In this document: piece by piece, positions 43,286 to 56,667 of the stretch
How positions within the stretch are numbered: position 1 is the stretch's first letter
How the letters are laid out: every line of letters starts with the position of its first letter
Assembly: GCA_020848615.1 (NCBI GenBank)
Contig: JADLHW010000036.1
Span: 1-64,000, forward strand
Direction: 5' to 3'
Length of the DNA stretch: 64,000 nucleotides
From: Thermoleophilia bacterium
GTDB taxonomy: Bacteria; Actinomycetota; Thermoleophilia; Miltoncostaeales; Miltoncostaeaceae
Translations under genes and position numbers: made by a program
The notes under the pieces: model-generated
The model's database searches: none
Told to the model about the DNA's origin: nothing
The model's input: the letters and a program-made list of their open reading frames with translations, nothing else

Positions 43286-44398
43286 TCACGGCCGCAGCGT
43301 GAAGCCGCCCTGCGCGCCCGGCGTGCCGTTCACCAGGATCTCGAGGCCGTGGTCGCCGGGCCGGTGGGTGCGGGTCGTGTGCTGCCGCAGCGACACCGTG
43401 GTTCGCATCGCGGCGGCCGCCCCGGGCGGGATGACCCGCTCCCCCATCAGGAAGGTCTTGCGGCCCGTGCCGCGGGCCTTGACGAAGGCGACCCGCAGGT
43501 GCACCAGCGCCGTCGCCGTCACCGCGCCGTCGTTGCGGACCGTGCAGGTCACCCGCACGGACCCGCCGATGCGCGGGTCCGGGGGGTCCGCGACCAGGTC
43601 CGTGACCCGCATGCCGTCGCCCCCGAACCCCAGCAGGGCGATCGCCTCCGGGTGCCCGGCGCGCGTGAGGGTGCGCAGCGCGTGGCGCACCATGCCCCGG
43701 CGACCGGGCGGGGCGTCCTCCAGCCACGTCCGGCACACCGCGAGCGTCACCTCCGGATGGTCCTTGGAGATGTCGTTGAGGTTGTTCGCCACCGAGCGCC
43801 GCACGTACGGCGCCGGGTCGTCGCGCAGCGCCTCCAGCAGCGGCAGCACCGGCGAGGGGTCCTCCACGAACCGCCGCAGGCGCGGCGCCCACGGCAGCCG
43901 CGGCCGGGTGCCCTCGCTCACCAGCCGCCGCACGTGGGGCGAGGGGTCACGCGTCCACTCGGCGAGGCGCGCGAGGGTGCGGGCCTGGTCGGCCTCGATG
44001 AACGCCCGGATGCTGAACTCCGCGGTGAACCGCCGCGTGAGGGCGTGCTGGAGGTCCATCGCCTCCTCGAAGTGCCCCACGCCGTGGGCCGCGACCAGCT
44101 GGACGTACGGGAGGTACCGGAAGGACTCCATGCCCTCGCCCTCCACGGTGTCGCCGGCGATCGCGGGGCCGAGGGCCGCCGTGACGATGCGCGCCGCCTC
44201 GGGGAACCCGCCCGGCAGGTGCTCCCACAGGGCGTCCGCGATCGCGCGCGACCGGGCCGTGAGCTCCAGGGCGTCGAAGCCGTCGAGGGCCGCGGCCAGG
44301 AACCGGGCGCGCGGGAACCCCGGTTCGGCCTCGCCGATCCGGTCCGCGACCCACTCCGCGACATCGGGCCCGAACCGGTCCTTCAGCGCCTCGGCCAT
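43286..44398 (-). CDS. alkC: AlkC-type DNA alkylation repair HEAT-repeat protein
   Basis: Likely DNA glycosylase for alkylated bases such as 3-methyladenine. Seen: a HEAT-like helical array (about 1-260) with the AlkC hallmark [20 protein letters not shown] and [19 protein letters not shown], followed by a beta-rich C-terminal domain (about 270-370, [29 protein letters not shown]) matching the Ig-like domain that separates AlkC from AlkD. 370 aa fits. It sits between the M16 protease gene and dapB, two genes usually adjacent in actinobacteria, so it looks inserted into that block. Confidence 0.85.
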   Translation of the reverse strand: MAEALKDRFGPDVAEWVADRIGEAEPGFPRARFLAAALDGFDALELTARSRAIADALWEHLPGGFPEAARIVTAALGPAIAGDTVEGEGMESFRYLPYVQLVAAHGVGHFEEAMDLQHALTRRFTAEFSIRAFIEADQARTLARLAEWTRDPSPHVRRLVSEGTRPRLPWAPRLRRFVEDPSPVLPLLEALRDDPAPYVRRSVANNLNDISKDHPEVTLAVCRTWLEDAPPGRRGMVRHALRTLTRAGHPEAIALLGFGGDGMRVTDLVADPPDPRIGGSVRVTCTVRNDGAVTATALVHLRVAFVKARGTGRKTFLMGERVIPPGAAAAMRTTVSLRQHTTRTHRPGDHGLEILVNGTPGAQGGFTLRP

Positions 44399-44456
44399 GG
44401 TGTCAGCGTCGCATGCCGTGCGGACGCGGTGAGCCGCGCGGGGGCGCGGCGGGCGG

Positions 44457-45728
44457 TCAGGCGGTGAGGCGCTCCAGGCCGCGCCGGATCTCGGCCTCGT
44501 CCGGCCCGATGGCCGCCACCGAGAACGACTCCGGCTGCCAGAACTCCCGCGCGAGCGCCAGGATGTCCTCGGCCGTGACGGCCTCCACCCGGCCGATGAT
44601 CTCGTCGATTGTGAGGAGCTCGGTGTCGGTGACGAGGGCCCGTCCGATGCGGTTCATCCGCGATCCGGGGCTCTCGGTGGACAGCACCAGGCGTCCCTTG
44701 AGGTGGTCCTTGGCGCGTCGCAGCTCCTCCGCCGGCACCGGCTCGTCGCCGAGCTTGCGGAGCTCGTTCCCGATGACCTCGCACGACGTGCCGAGGTTGT
44801 CGCCGCGGGTGCCCAGGTGCACGGCCACCTGCCCGGCGTCGGCGTACCCCACCGCGTAGCTGCCCACCGAGTACGCCAGGCCGCGCTTCTCGCGCACCTC
44901 CTGGAACAGGCGGGAGCTCATGAGGCCGCCCAGCAGCGTGTCGAGCACCGACTGCGCGTGCCGGCGCGGGTCGGACCGCGACAGCCCGGGCCCGCCGATG
45001 CACAGGTGCACCTGCTCGGTGGGCTTCTCCTTGATGACGACGCCCGGCGCGCCGGGGCTCGCCGCCTCGAACGCCGCGGGATCCCCGCCGGCGCCGATCC
45101 CGCCCATGAGCCGGTCCGACAGCTCCAGGAGCTCGTCGTGGGTGATGTTGCCGGCTGCCGAGACCACCATGTTCGGCGCCCGGTAGTGGTGCTTGTGGTA
45201 CGCGTCGATGCCGTCCTTCGGCACCGACCCGATGACCTCCGCCGTGCCGATCACCGGCCGTCCCAGCGCCTGCCCCGGGTAGATCGCGGCGGTGAGGATG
45301 TCGTGCACGGTGTCCTGCGGGTCGTCCTCGTACATCGCGATCTCCTCGAGGACGACCTCGCGCTCCTGGTCGAGGTCGTAGAACCCCGGCCGGCAGAGCA
45401 TGTCGGTCATCACCGGGTACGCGCGCTCCACGAGCTCGTCGAGGACCCGCATGTACACCACGGTGTAGTCCCGCCCCGTCGCGGCGTTCACCTCGCCGCC
45501 CAGGCCGTCGAAGATCTGCGCGATCTCCTCCGCGGAGTGCGCCGGGGTCCCCTTGAACAGCAGGTGCTCCAGGAAGTGCGAGACCCCCGCCTGGGCGGGG
45601 GTCTCGAACCGTGAGCCGACGCCGATCCAGACGCCGAGGGCGACCGACCGGACGCCCGCCATGGACTCGCTGACGACCCGGAGCCCCGAGTTCGTCACGC
45701 CCACGCGGGGCCGGTCGGAGGTGCCCAT
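44457..45728 (-). CDS. M16-family zinc peptidase (processing-protease-like)
   Basis: Seen: the inverted zinc motif HFLEHLLFKG (about residue 50) with the third ligand region EVVLEEIAMYEDDPQD, then a second inactive-like domain with EKRGLAYSVGSY. This is the bacterial PqqL/YmxG-like protease found after pnp in Gram-positive bacteria; physiological substrates are not established. 423 aa, no signal peptide. The ATG is 5 nt after the pnp stop. It ends the long rimP-to-protease operon. Confidence 0.92.
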   Translation of the reverse strand: MGTSDRPRVGVTNSGLRVVSESMAGVRSVALGVWIGVGSRFETPAQAGVSHFLEHLLFKGTPAHSAEEIAQIFDGLGGEVNAATGRDYTVVYMRVLDELVERAYPVMTDMLCRPGFYDLDQEREVVLEEIAMYEDDPQDTVHDILTAAIYPGQALGRPVIGTAEVIGSVPKDGIDAYHKHHYRAPNMVVSAAGNITHDELLELSDRLMGGIGAGGDPAAFEAASPGAPGVVIKEKPTEQVHLCIGGPGLSRSDPRRHAQSVLDTLLGGLMSSRLFQEVREKRGLAYSVGSYAVGYADAGQVAVHLGTRGDNLGTSCEVIGNELRKLGDEPVPAEELRRAKDHLKGRLVLSTESPGSRMNRIGRALVTDTELLTIDEIIGRVEAVTAEDILALAREFWQPESFSVAAIGPDEAEIRRGLERLTA

Positions 45729-45733
45729 GCGCG

Positions 45734-47926
45734 TCAGTCCTCGGCGGTCAGGCGGCGCCGCCGCCGGCGGGGCGGCCGGTCGCCGTCGCCCTCGCCGGTG
45801 TCGAGGCCGTCGCCGGCGCCGACCTCGGCCGGCGCGACGTCCTCCATGCCGACGATCCGCAGGCCGATGCGGCCGCGGGCCTTGTCCACCTCGACCACCG
45901 TGACGTCCACGGTGTCGCCGCGGTTGATGACGTCCTCCACCTTGTCCACCCGGCCCGGGGCCAGGTTGGAGATGTGCAGGAGGCCGTCGACGCCCTTGGT
46001 GAGCTCCACGAACGCGCCGAACGTGGTGGTCTTCACGACCTTCGCGCCGGTGAACGTGTCGCCGACCTCGACGTCCTTGGTCATCGCGCGGATCGCCTCG
46101 ACGCACGCGTCGGCCTTGAGGCCCTCGACGCCGTAGACGTTCACGGTGCCGTCGTCCTCGATGGAGATCTCCACCTCGTACTCGGCCTCCAGGCCGCGGA
46201 TCGTCTCGCCGCCCTTGCCGATGACGGTGCCGATGCGGTCCGGGTCGATCTTGATCGCGGTGATGCGGGGCGCCCAGTCCGACAGCTCGGAGCGGGGCTC
46301 GGCGATCTCCTTGGACATGATGTCCAGGATGTGGAGGCGGGCCTTCAGGGCCTGCTCGAGGGCCTCCTTCATGATCTGGTGCGTAACGCCGCTGATCTTG
46401 ATGTCCATCTGCAGCGCGGTGACGCCCTCGGCGGTGCCGGCGACCTTGAAGTCCATGTCGCCGAGGTGGTCCTCGTCGCCCTGGATGTCGGTGAGGATGA
46501 TGTGGTCGTCACCCTCCTTGATGAGGCCCATCGCGATGCCCGCCACCGGGCGGGTGATCGGCACGCCGGCGTCCAGCAGCGCCAGGGTGCTGCCGCACAC
46601 GGACGCCATCGAGGACGAGCCGTTGCTCTCCAGGGTCTCGGACACGATCCGCAGCGTGTACGGGAACGTCACCTCGTCCGGGATCATCGGCAGCAGGGCC
46701 CGCTCGGCGAGCGCGCCGTGGCCGATGTCGCGGCGCTTGGGGCCGCGCATGAACCCGGTCTCCCCGACCGAGTACGGCGGGAAGTTGTAGTGGTGGATGT
46801 ACCGCTTGGTGGTCTCGATGCCGATGCCGTCGATCCGCTGTGCGTCCTTGAGGGTGCCCAGGGCCAGCAGGCTCATCACCTGGGTCTCGCCGCGCGTGAA
46901 CAGGCCGGAGCCGTGGGTGCGCGGCGCGACGCCGGCCTCCGCGGTGATCGGCCGGATCTCGTCGCTCTTGCGGCCGTCGGGGCGGTGCTTGTCGACGGCG
47001 ATGCGCTTCCGGATGATCTGCTTCTGCAGGGAGTCGAACGCCCGGTTGAAGGACGCCTTCTCCTCGAGGGCCGGCTCGTCGCCGAGCACCTTCGCGGCGG
47101 CCTGGGCGCGGGCGTCGGACACCTTGTCGCGGCGCTCCAGCTTGCCCTGCTCCAGCGTCGCCTCCTCCAGCTCCTTCAGGATGGCGGCGCGGACCTTCTC
47201 GAGCATGTCGGGGTCGACGCCCACGGGCGCGACGTCCCACTTGGGCTTCCCGGCCTTCTCGCGCAGCTCGTTCTGGGCGGCGCAGAGCTTCTTGATCTCG
47301 TCGTGGGCGATGGCGAGGGCCTCCAGCAGGCTCTCCTCGTCCACCTCCTTCGCCCCGGCCTCGACCATGGAGATCGCCTCGGCGGTGCCGGCGACCACCA
47401 GGTCCAGGTCGCTCTCGGCGAGCTCCTGGAGGGTGGGGTTGATGATGAAGTCGTCCCCGATGAGGCCGATGCGCACCGCGCCGACCGGGCCCTGGAACGG
47501 GAGGTCGGAGATGGTGAGTGCCGCGGACGCGCCGTTGATGCACAGCACGTCGAACGCGTTGACCTGGTCGACGGACAGGACCGTCGCGATGACCTGGGTC
47601 TCGTTGCGGTAGCCCTTGGGCCACAGCGGCCGGATCGGCCGGTCGGTCATGCGCGCGGTGAGCGTGGCCCGGTCGCTCGGCCGGCTCTCTCGCTTGATGA
47701 ACCCGCCGGGCAGCTTGCCCGCGGCGTACATCCGCTCCTCGACGTCGACGGTGAGCGGGAAGAAGTCCGCCCCCTCGCGCGCCTCACGGGCCCCGACGGC
47801 CGTCACGAGGACCATGTTGTCCCCGCTGCGGACCACGACGGCCCCGTTCGCCTGCTTCGCGAGCTTCCCCGTCTCGAACGTGACCGGGGTGTCCCCCACG
47901 TCCGCCTTCACAAGCACAACGTCCAT
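45734..47926 (-). CDS. pnp: Polyribonucleotide nucleotidyltransferase (PNPase)
   Basis: Phosphorolytic 3'-5' exoribonuclease. Seen: two RNase PH domains (RPIRPLWPKGYRNE in the first; FTRGETQVMSLLALGT and IGHGALAERALLPM in the second), KH domain (DRIGTVIGKGGETIRGLE) and S1 domain (GAKVVKTTTFGAFVEL). A basic Arg-run tail (RPPRRRRRR) follows. About 730 aa, normal. I choose the ATG at 47926 because GACGAGG sits 6 nt upstream of it; the ATG at 47932 would have no spacing. Preceded by the hairpin usual between rpsO and pnp. Confidence 0.95.
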   Translation of the reverse strand: MDVVLVKADVGDTPVTFETGKLAKQANGAVVVRSGDNMVLVTAVGAREAREGADFFPLTVDVEERMYAAGKLPGGFIKRESRPSDRATLTARMTDRPIRPLWPKGYRNETQVIATVLSVDQVNAFDVLCINGASAALTISDLPFQGPVGAVRIGLIGDDFIINPTLQELAESDLDLVVAGTAEAISMVEAGAKEVDEESLLEALAIAHDEIKKLCAAQNELREKAGKPKWDVAPVGVDPDMLEKVRAAILKELEEATLEQGKLERRDKVSDARAQAAAKVLGDEPALEEKASFNRAFDSLQKQIIRKRIAVDKHRPDGRKSDEIRPITAEAGVAPRTHGSGLFTRGETQVMSLLALGTLKDAQRIDGIGIETTKRYIHHYNFPPYSVGETGFMRGPKRRDIGHGALAERALLPMIPDEVTFPYTLRIVSETLESNGSSSMASVCGSTLALLDAGVPITRPVAGIAMGLIKEGDDHIILTDIQGDEDHLGDMDFKVAGTAEGVTALQMDIKISGVTHQIMKEALEQALKARLHILDIMSKEIAEPRSELSDWAPRITAIKIDPDRIGTVIGKGGETIRGLEAEYEVEISIEDDGTVNVYGVEGLKADACVEAIRAMTKDVEVGDTFTGAKVVKTTTFGAFVELTKGVDGLLHISNLAPGRVDKVEDVINRGDTVDVTVVEVDKARGRIGLRIVGMEDVAPAEVGAGDGLDTGEGDGDRPPRRRRRRLTAED

Positions 47927-47979
47927 CTTCATCCTCGTCTCCGCCGTGCCGGCTCGTTCCGTTGCACGGCTCATCCAAG

Positions 47980-48002
47980 GGGACGGCGCGGGTCGCCGTC
48001 CC
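47980..48002 (-). promoter_or_regulatory. rpsO-pnp intergenic hairpin
   Basis: GGGACGGCG, 5-nt loop, CGCCGTCCC: a 9-bp perfect stem in the gap between rpsO and pnp. In several bacteria this gap carries an RNase III or attenuation hairpin controlling PNPase; a similar role is inferred here. Confidence 0.55.
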
Positions 48003-48081
48003 GTCGACTCGTTCCTCGTCCTTCAGCGCCGGCGCATCCGCTCCGCGTCGACGCCATCCACTCCGCGCCCGTGCGCGTGGG

Positions 48082-48348
48082 TCACCTGCGGAGCCCGAGC
48101 TGCTGCACGAGCGCGCGGTACCCCTCGAGGTCGGTCCGCTGCAGGTAGTTCAGCAGCCGGCGGCGGCGACCGACCATCTTCAGGAGGCCGCGCCGCGAGT
48201 GGTGGTCCTTCTGGTTGCTCCGCAGGTGCTCGGTGAGGTCGTTGATGCGCTGCGTGAGCATCGCGATCTGCACATGCGGTGAGCCGGTGTCGGTGTCGTG
48301 ACGCCGGTGGGTGCCGATGATCTCGGTCTTCTGGTCCTTGCTCAGCAT
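48082..48348 (-). CDS. rpsO: 30S ribosomal protein S15
   Basis: Binds 16S rRNA helices and bridges to 23S. Seen: full S15 pattern [29 protein letters not shown] (about 14-42), [31 protein letters not shown] (about 47-78). 88 aa is exact. The ATG at 48348 has AGGAG 7 nt upstream. The leader (about 190 bp to ribF) holds a -10-like box and a hairpin, a place where S15 autoregulates in other bacteria. Confidence 0.97.
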   Translation of the reverse strand: MLSKDQKTEIIGTHRRHDTDTGSPHVQIAMLTQRINDLTEHLRSNQKDHHSRRGLLKMVGRRRRLLNYLQRTDLEGYRALVQQLGLRR

Positions 48349-48444
48349 GCTCGTGCTCCTGGATCGGCCACGGGGCAGCGGTTGGACCGCCCCGGGTCGT
48401 GTACGACGGTGGTGCCACGGGTCCCGGGGTCGCCGACGGCGCCG

Positions 48445-48461
48445 GCGGGACGGCGTCCCGC
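48445..48461 (-). promoter_or_regulatory. Hairpin in the rpsO leader
   Basis: GCGGGAC, 3-nt loop, GTCCCGC, about 100 nt upstream of rpsO. Candidate part of an S15-responsive leader; there is no direct similarity to the known S15 operators that I can confirm. Confidence 0.4.
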
Positions 48462-48511
48462 GGCACGGACATCGGGCGATCGGTGGTGTGACCCGCGCAG
48501 AGTGGGCGTCG

Positions 48512-48517
48512 ATAGCA
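48512..48517 (-). promoter_or_regulatory. Possible rpsO promoter box
   Basis: GTGCTATCGACG on the minus strand just after the ribF stop. The same GTGCTATCG core occurs upstream of rimP. This would allow rpsO-pnp to be transcribed apart from the upstream operon. Confidence 0.35.
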
Positions 48518-48538
48518 CGCATCCCGCCCGCGGGGCGG

Positions 48539-49483
48539 TCACGCGGCGATCTCCCGGGTGCGTGCGATGTCCTCGTGGATCTGAGCGACCAGGGCCTCCG
48601 GGCGGTCGAACCGGCGCTCGTCGCGCAGGCGCGCGAGGAACTCGAGCCGCAACTCCAGCCCGTACAGGTCCTCGGGGCCGTCCCAGTCCAGCAGGAACGC
48701 CTCGACGCGCAGCGGCGGGCGGTCACCGGCCTCCCGGAACGTCGGGGCGAAGCCCACGTTCACCGCGGACGGGCAGATGCGCCCGGCGATGCGGGCCCGG
48801 CACGCGTAGACGCCGCGGCCGGGCACCGCGGCATGCTCGCCGGGCTCCAGGTTCGCGGTGGGCAGGCCCAGCGCCCGCCCCCGCTGGTCGCCGTGCACCA
48901 CGATGCCCTCCAGCTGGTGCGGGCGGCCCAGCAGCGTCGTGACCTCCGCGATGCGGCCCTCGGCGATGAGGCGGCGCACGCGGGTCGAGCTCGCCGGCTT
49001 GCCGTCGGGGGTGCCCACCAGCTCGGGGACCTCCACGGTGAGCCCCCTGCCGCGGCCGTAGGCGCGCATGCCCTCCGCGGTGCCCAGGCCGCCGTGGCCG
49101 AACCGGAAGTTCGCCCCCACGACCACCACCTCCGCGCCCACCGGCGGGGAGCCCAGCATGTCCACGAAGCGGTCCGCGCGGATCCGTGAGAACGCCCTGG
49201 TGAAGGGCAGGATCAGCAGCTCGTCCACGCCGGTCTCGGCGATCAGGGCGGACTTGAGCCGCAGCCCGGTGAGCACCGTGGGCCGGAGCTCCGGGCGGAG
49301 CACGGCGATGGGGTGCGGCTCGAACGTGATCGCCATGGAGGAGATCCCCCGTTCGCGTCCCAGCTCCACGGCCCGGCCGATCACGGCCCGGTGGCCGATG
49401 TGGACGCCGTCGAACGTCCCGATGGCGACGGCGCGCCTGCCGCCCCCCAGCGGCAGCTCGCCCATGGAGCGGTACGTCTTCAC
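48539..49483 (-). CDS. ribF: Bifunctional riboflavin kinase / FAD synthetase
   Basis: Converts riboflavin to FMN and then FAD. Seen: N-terminal FAD synthetase domain with [18 protein letters not shown] (about 18-35) and [13 protein letters not shown], then the C-terminal riboflavin kinase domain with [29 protein letters not shown] (about 205-235) and [14 protein letters not shown]. 314 aa is normal. GTG overlaps the truB stop (GTGA). Part of the rimP-to-pnp operon. Confidence 0.95.
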   Translation of the reverse strand: MKTYRSMGELPLGGGRRAVAIGTFDGVHIGHRAVIGRAVELGRERGISSMAITFEPHPIAVLRPELRPTVLTGLRLKSALIAETGVDELLILPFTRAFSRIRADRFVDMLGSPPVGAEVVVVGANFRFGHGGLGTAEGMRAYGRGRGLTVEVPELVGTPDGKPASSTRVRRLIAEGRIAEVTTLLGRPHQLEGIVVHGDQRGRALGLPTANLEPGEHAAVPGRGVYACRARIAGRICPSAVNVGFAPTFREAGDRPPLRVEAFLLDWDGPEDLYGLELRLEFLARLRDERRFDRPEALVAQIHEDIARTREIAA

Positions 49484-50364
49484 CCCGTCGCCGCCCCCGC
49501 CGGATCGCGCAGCACGATCGACGGGCGCAGCATCCCGTCCCCGGCGCGGGCCACCGCCGCCACCTCCCCGGCCGCGGCGAGGACCACCTCCCCGACCCCG
49601 TCCCCGGGGACCGGCCGGCCGTGGAGGACGTCGCCGAGTTCCCCGGGCGTGAGCTCGCGCACCGGCATGTGGGCCAGGAGCTCCAGCAGCGGGATGCCCC
49701 CGCCGGGGTCGACCGCCGCGGGCGGGACGGCGTCGTCCACCGCCAGGTCGCCCACCCCGGTGCGGCGCAGCTCCAGGCAGTACCCGCCGCAGCCCAGCGT
49801 GTCGCCGATGTCCGCCGCGAGCTGGCGCACGTAGGTGCCCTTGCTCACGTGGGTGTCGATGACGATGTCCCCCGCCTCCCGGTCGGCGTCTGCCAACCGC
49901 AGGTCATACACGACGATGCGGCGCTCCGGGCGCTCCACCTCCTCGCCGCGGCGGGCCCTCGCGTACAGGCGCTCGCCGTCCACCCGCACCGCGGCGTGGG
50001 CGGGGACGCGCTGCAGCTGCTCCCCCGTCATGCCGGCCACCACGCGCTCCACGTCCCGCATCGGCGGCACGGGCCCGCCGGGGGTGATGGGGCCCTCCGG
50101 GTCGCCGGTGGCCGAGCGATACCCCAGCCGCACGGTGGCGCGATACCGCTTGGGGCGGTCCGACAGCAGGCGGGCGAGCCGCGTCGCCCGCCCGGCGAGC
50201 ACCACCAGCAGCCCCGTCGCGAACGGGTCGAGCGTGCCGGCGTGCCCCACCTTGGTCCTGCGGGGCAGCATGCGGCGCACCTGTGCGACCACGTCGTGGG
50301 AGGTGGGGCCGGCGGGCTTGTCGACCAGCCAGGCGCGCGGTGCCTCGCGTGCGTCAGGCGGCAT
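49480..50364 (-). CDS. truB: tRNA pseudouridine-55 synthase
   Basis: Makes the T-loop pseudouridine of tRNA. Seen: WLVDKPAGPTSHDVV, the catalytic Asp in KVGHAGTLDPFATGLLVVLAG (about residue 46), YRATVRLGYRSATGDPEG, and HVSKGTYVRQLAADIG. A C-terminal PUA-like region of about 70 aa is present. 294 aa, normal. The ATG overlaps the nrnA end by 11 bp. Confidence 0.95.
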   Translation of the reverse strand: MPPDAREAPRAWLVDKPAGPTSHDVVAQVRRMLPRRTKVGHAGTLDPFATGLLVVLAGRATRLARLLSDRPKRYRATVRLGYRSATGDPEGPITPGGPVPPMRDVERVVAGMTGEQLQRVPAHAAVRVDGERLYARARRGEEVERPERRIVVYDLRLADADREAGDIVIDTHVSKGTYVRQLAADIGDTLGCGGYCLELRRTGVGDLAVDDAVPPAAVDPGGGIPLLELLAHMPVRELTPGELGDVLHGRPVPGDGVGEVVLAAAGEVAAVARAGDGMLRPSIVLRDPAGAATG

Positions 50365-51376
50365 CGAGCTGGGCCCGCACCCGCGACTCCACCCACGGGA
50401 ACAGGTCCTCCGGGGGTCGCGCGGTGCTGAACCCGGCGGCGGCCCGGTGCCCCCCGCCGCCCTCCTCGCGGGCGATCGCCGACACGTCCAGGCGGGGGCT
50501 GTCGGTGCGCAGCGACACCCGCCACGCCCCGGGCGCGACGCGCCGGGTGAGCCCCGCGACGCTCACGCCGCGCACCGATCGCATGGCCTCCACGATCCCC
50601 TCGGTGTCGTCCCCGCCGGCGGCGGCGTAGTCCTCGGGGCCGAGGGCCGCGAGCATGAGCCGCCCGTCGCACAGCAGCCGCGCGTGCTGCATCGCGCGTC
50701 CCAGCAGCAACAGGCGCTCCGGGGGCTGCTCCTCGTACAGCAGGCGCCCCAGCTCCGCGGGGTCCGCCCCCGCCCGGATGAGCAGCCCCGCCACGCGGTG
50801 GGCCTCCGGGCCGGTGTTGGAGTAGCAGAACCGCCCGGTGTCGGTGATGAGCCCCACGTACAGCGGCTCGGCGACGTCGGCGGTGATCGGCAGGCCGGCC
50901 GCCTCCAGCACGTGCACCAGCACCTCCGCGCAGCTCGACGCGCCGGGCTCCACCAGGTTCACGTGCCCGTAGCGGGTGTTGTCGTGGTGGTGGTCGATGT
51001 TCACGACCATCCGGACGCCGTCCTGGGGGGCGCGGTCGTGCCACAGGCGCATCGCGGTGGCGCAGTCCACGGCGACGAGCACCCGGTCCGCGGCGTCGGC
51101 GGGCAGGTGCCGGGCGATCGACTCGCCGTCGCGGAGCATGAACGCGAGCTCCGGCGGCACCGGGTCGGCGTCGGGGTGGGCGAGCACCACGTCCCTGCCG
51201 GCGGCGCGCATCGCGCGGCCCAGGCCCAGCATCGACCCCAGGGCGTCGCCGTCGGGGTTGCGGTGCGCGGCGATGACCAGGCCGCCGTCGGCGTCGAGCA
51301 GCGTGCGGGCCACCTCCGCCGGGGTCGCGTCGCGCGCCCCGCCCGGGATGGGATGGCCGTTGCGCTCCTCGGTCAT
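50354..51376 (-). CDS. nrnA: DHH-family nanoRNase/pAp phosphatase (NrnA-like)
   Basis: Degrades 2-5 nt RNAs and/or 3'-phosphoadenosine 5'-phosphate; some relatives act on linear dinucleotides. Seen: AAHRNPDGDALGSMLGL (about residue 37-50), VAVDCA, the DHH motif NIDHHHDNTRYG (about 125), YVGLITDTGRFCYSNT, and the C-terminal DHHA1 end EEGGGGHRAAAGF. 340 aa is normal. ATGA overlap with rbfA. It lies between rbfA and truB, its usual place in actinobacteria. Confidence 0.92.
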   Translation of the reverse strand: MTEERNGHPIPGGARDATPAEVARTLLDADGGLVIAAHRNPDGDALGSMLGLGRAMRAAGRDVVLAHPDADPVPPELAFMLRDGESIARHLPADAADRVLVAVDCATAMRLWHDRAPQDGVRMVVNIDHHHDNTRYGHVNLVEPGASSCAEVLVHVLEAAGLPITADVAEPLYVGLITDTGRFCYSNTGPEAHRVAGLLIRAGADPAELGRLLYEEQPPERLLLLGRAMQHARLLCDGRLMLAALGPEDYAAAGGDDTEGIVEAMRSVRGVSVAGLTRRVAPGAWRVSLRTDSPRLDVSAIAREEGGGGHRAAAGFSTARPPEDLFPWVESRVRAQLDAA

Positions 51377-51741
51377 GCGGTCTCCGTGTCGTCGTGCGGG
51401 GCGATCTCGTCGATGAGCCGCTCGATGCGGCGGGCGCGCTCCTCGGTGTCGTCGTAGACGAACTCCAGGTGCGGGGTCTGGCGGGTCTGCAGGGCCTGGC
51501 CGACCCTGCGCTGCAGCAGGCCGCGGGCCGACTCCAGGGCCTTCAGGCTCGGCTCGCGCTGCGCCCGGGTGAGCGCGGTGACGAACACGGTGGCGGCCGC
51601 GAAGTCCGGGGACGCGTCCACGCCGGTGATCGTGACGAACCCCAGCCGCGGGTCGGAGACGTCACGGGCCAGGGCCTCGGTGATCGCCTCCTTGATGACC
51701 TCGCCGCCACGCCGCTGGCGGTTGCCCCGCGGCGGGGTCAC
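51373..51741 (-). CDS. rbfA: Ribosome-binding factor A
   Basis: Assists 16S rRNA maturation of the small subunit. Seen: IKEAITEALARDVSDPRLGFVTITGVDASPDFAAATVFV, an RbfA KH-fold pattern, then ESARGLLQRRVGQALQTRQTPHLEFVYDDTEERARRIERLI. 122 aa. The GTG at 51741 overlaps the upstream DUF503 stop (GTGA). The track start at 51951 is a frame extension. Confidence 0.93.
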   Translation of the reverse strand: MTPPRGNRQRRGGEVIKEAITEALARDVSDPRLGFVTITGVDASPDFAAATVFVTALTRAQREPSLKALESARGLLQRRVGQALQTRQTPHLEFVYDDTEERARRIERLIDEIAPHDDTETA

Positions 51742-52070
51742 CCGGACCCCCAGTCCAGGAACGTGGGCTCCGCCTCGACGGCGCGCACCTCCCGGGACTC
51801 CTCCAGCACCTCGAACGCCTCGTCGGCGTGCAGGGTGCGGCTCACGGCCTCCACCTGGGCGCCCACCTCGGCGGCGTCGCGGCCCACGATCGCGACCGTG
51901 ACCCGCGCGCGCTGCCACAGGTCGTGGTGGTCGACCTCGGACACGGCGCACCCGTGGCGCTGCGCCAGCCGGTGCTTCAGCCGGCGCAGCTCACGGCGCT
52001 TGTCCTTCAGCGACCCGCCGTGCGGCAGGTGCAGGTCCGCGCTGACGGCGCCCACGTAGCCGCTTCCCAT
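51738..52070 (-). CDS. DUF503 (YlxP-like) protein
   Basis: Small protein always found between infB and rbfA. Seen: VGAVSADLHLPHGGSLKDKRRELRRLKHRLAQRHGCAVSEVDHHDLWQRARVTVAIVG, the DUF503 signature. 110 aa, full length. A ribosome-linked role is likely from context; function is not proven. ATG start 9 bp after the infB stop. Confidence 0.88.
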   Translation of the reverse strand: MGSGYVGAVSADLHLPHGGSLKDKRRELRRLKHRLAQRHGCAVSEVDHHDLWQRARVTVAIVGRDAAEVGAQVEAVSRTLHADEAFEVLEESREVRAVEAEPTFLDWGSG

Positions 52071-52079
52071 CGGGTCACG

Positions 52080-54950
<2,871 letters not shown>

Positions 54951-54967
54951 CGTTCTCCTTCGGGAGA

Positions 54968-55246
54968 CTACGCCGCCGAGCCGGCGACGGTCTCCCGGTC
55001 GACCTGCAGTTGTGCGCCCGCGATCCTCAGTGCGCGCCCGAAGGCCCGCCGCGCGATCGCGCGCTCGAAACATTCCTCTGAGGCGCACACGTAGGCGCCC
55101 CGGCCCGGCGCGCGCCCCTCGGGATCATGCCGGAGCCACCGTACCCCGTCTCGCTCCTCCGCGACGAATCGTCGCAGGTCGGCCTTCGGGGCGCGCCGCA
55201 TGCACGCGACGCACCGGCGGACCGGCGTGTGCCCGCGTTCCCCCGT
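54968..55246 (-). CDS. ylxR: YlxR/DUF448 RNA-binding protein (no standard start codon)
   Basis: Small RNA-binding protein always between nusA and infB. Seen: RRCVACMRRAPKADLRRFVAE (the family CxxC), then GRAPGRGAYVCASEECFERAI and AFGRAL near the end. Between the nusA stop and the CxxC motif there is no ATG, GTG, TTG or CTG in frame. An ACG at 55246 (codons ACG GGG GAA CGC) lies 6 nt after GGAGGGGA and is my best start. The alternative is an ATG at 55399, which would overlap nusA by about 150 bp and add a non-homologous Arg/Ser-rich tail. About 92 aa from ACG. Confidence 0.8.
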   Translation of the reverse strand, partial: TGERGHTPVRRCVACMRRAPKADLRRFVAEERDGVRWLRHDPEGRAPGRGAYVCASEECFERAIARRAFGRALRIAGAQLQVDRETVAGSAA

Positions 55247-55247
55247 G

Positions 55248-56603
<1,356 letters not shown>

Positions 56604-56667
56604 CTGCAGCTCCTCGTCTGGGCGCCTCGCCGGCGCGGGCGGGCCTCCGCCGTCCGTCGAGCGGTGC

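Noticed and set aside
45974-48148. 724-aa plus-strand ORF
   Set aside because: Antisense shadow of pnp; no family signature.
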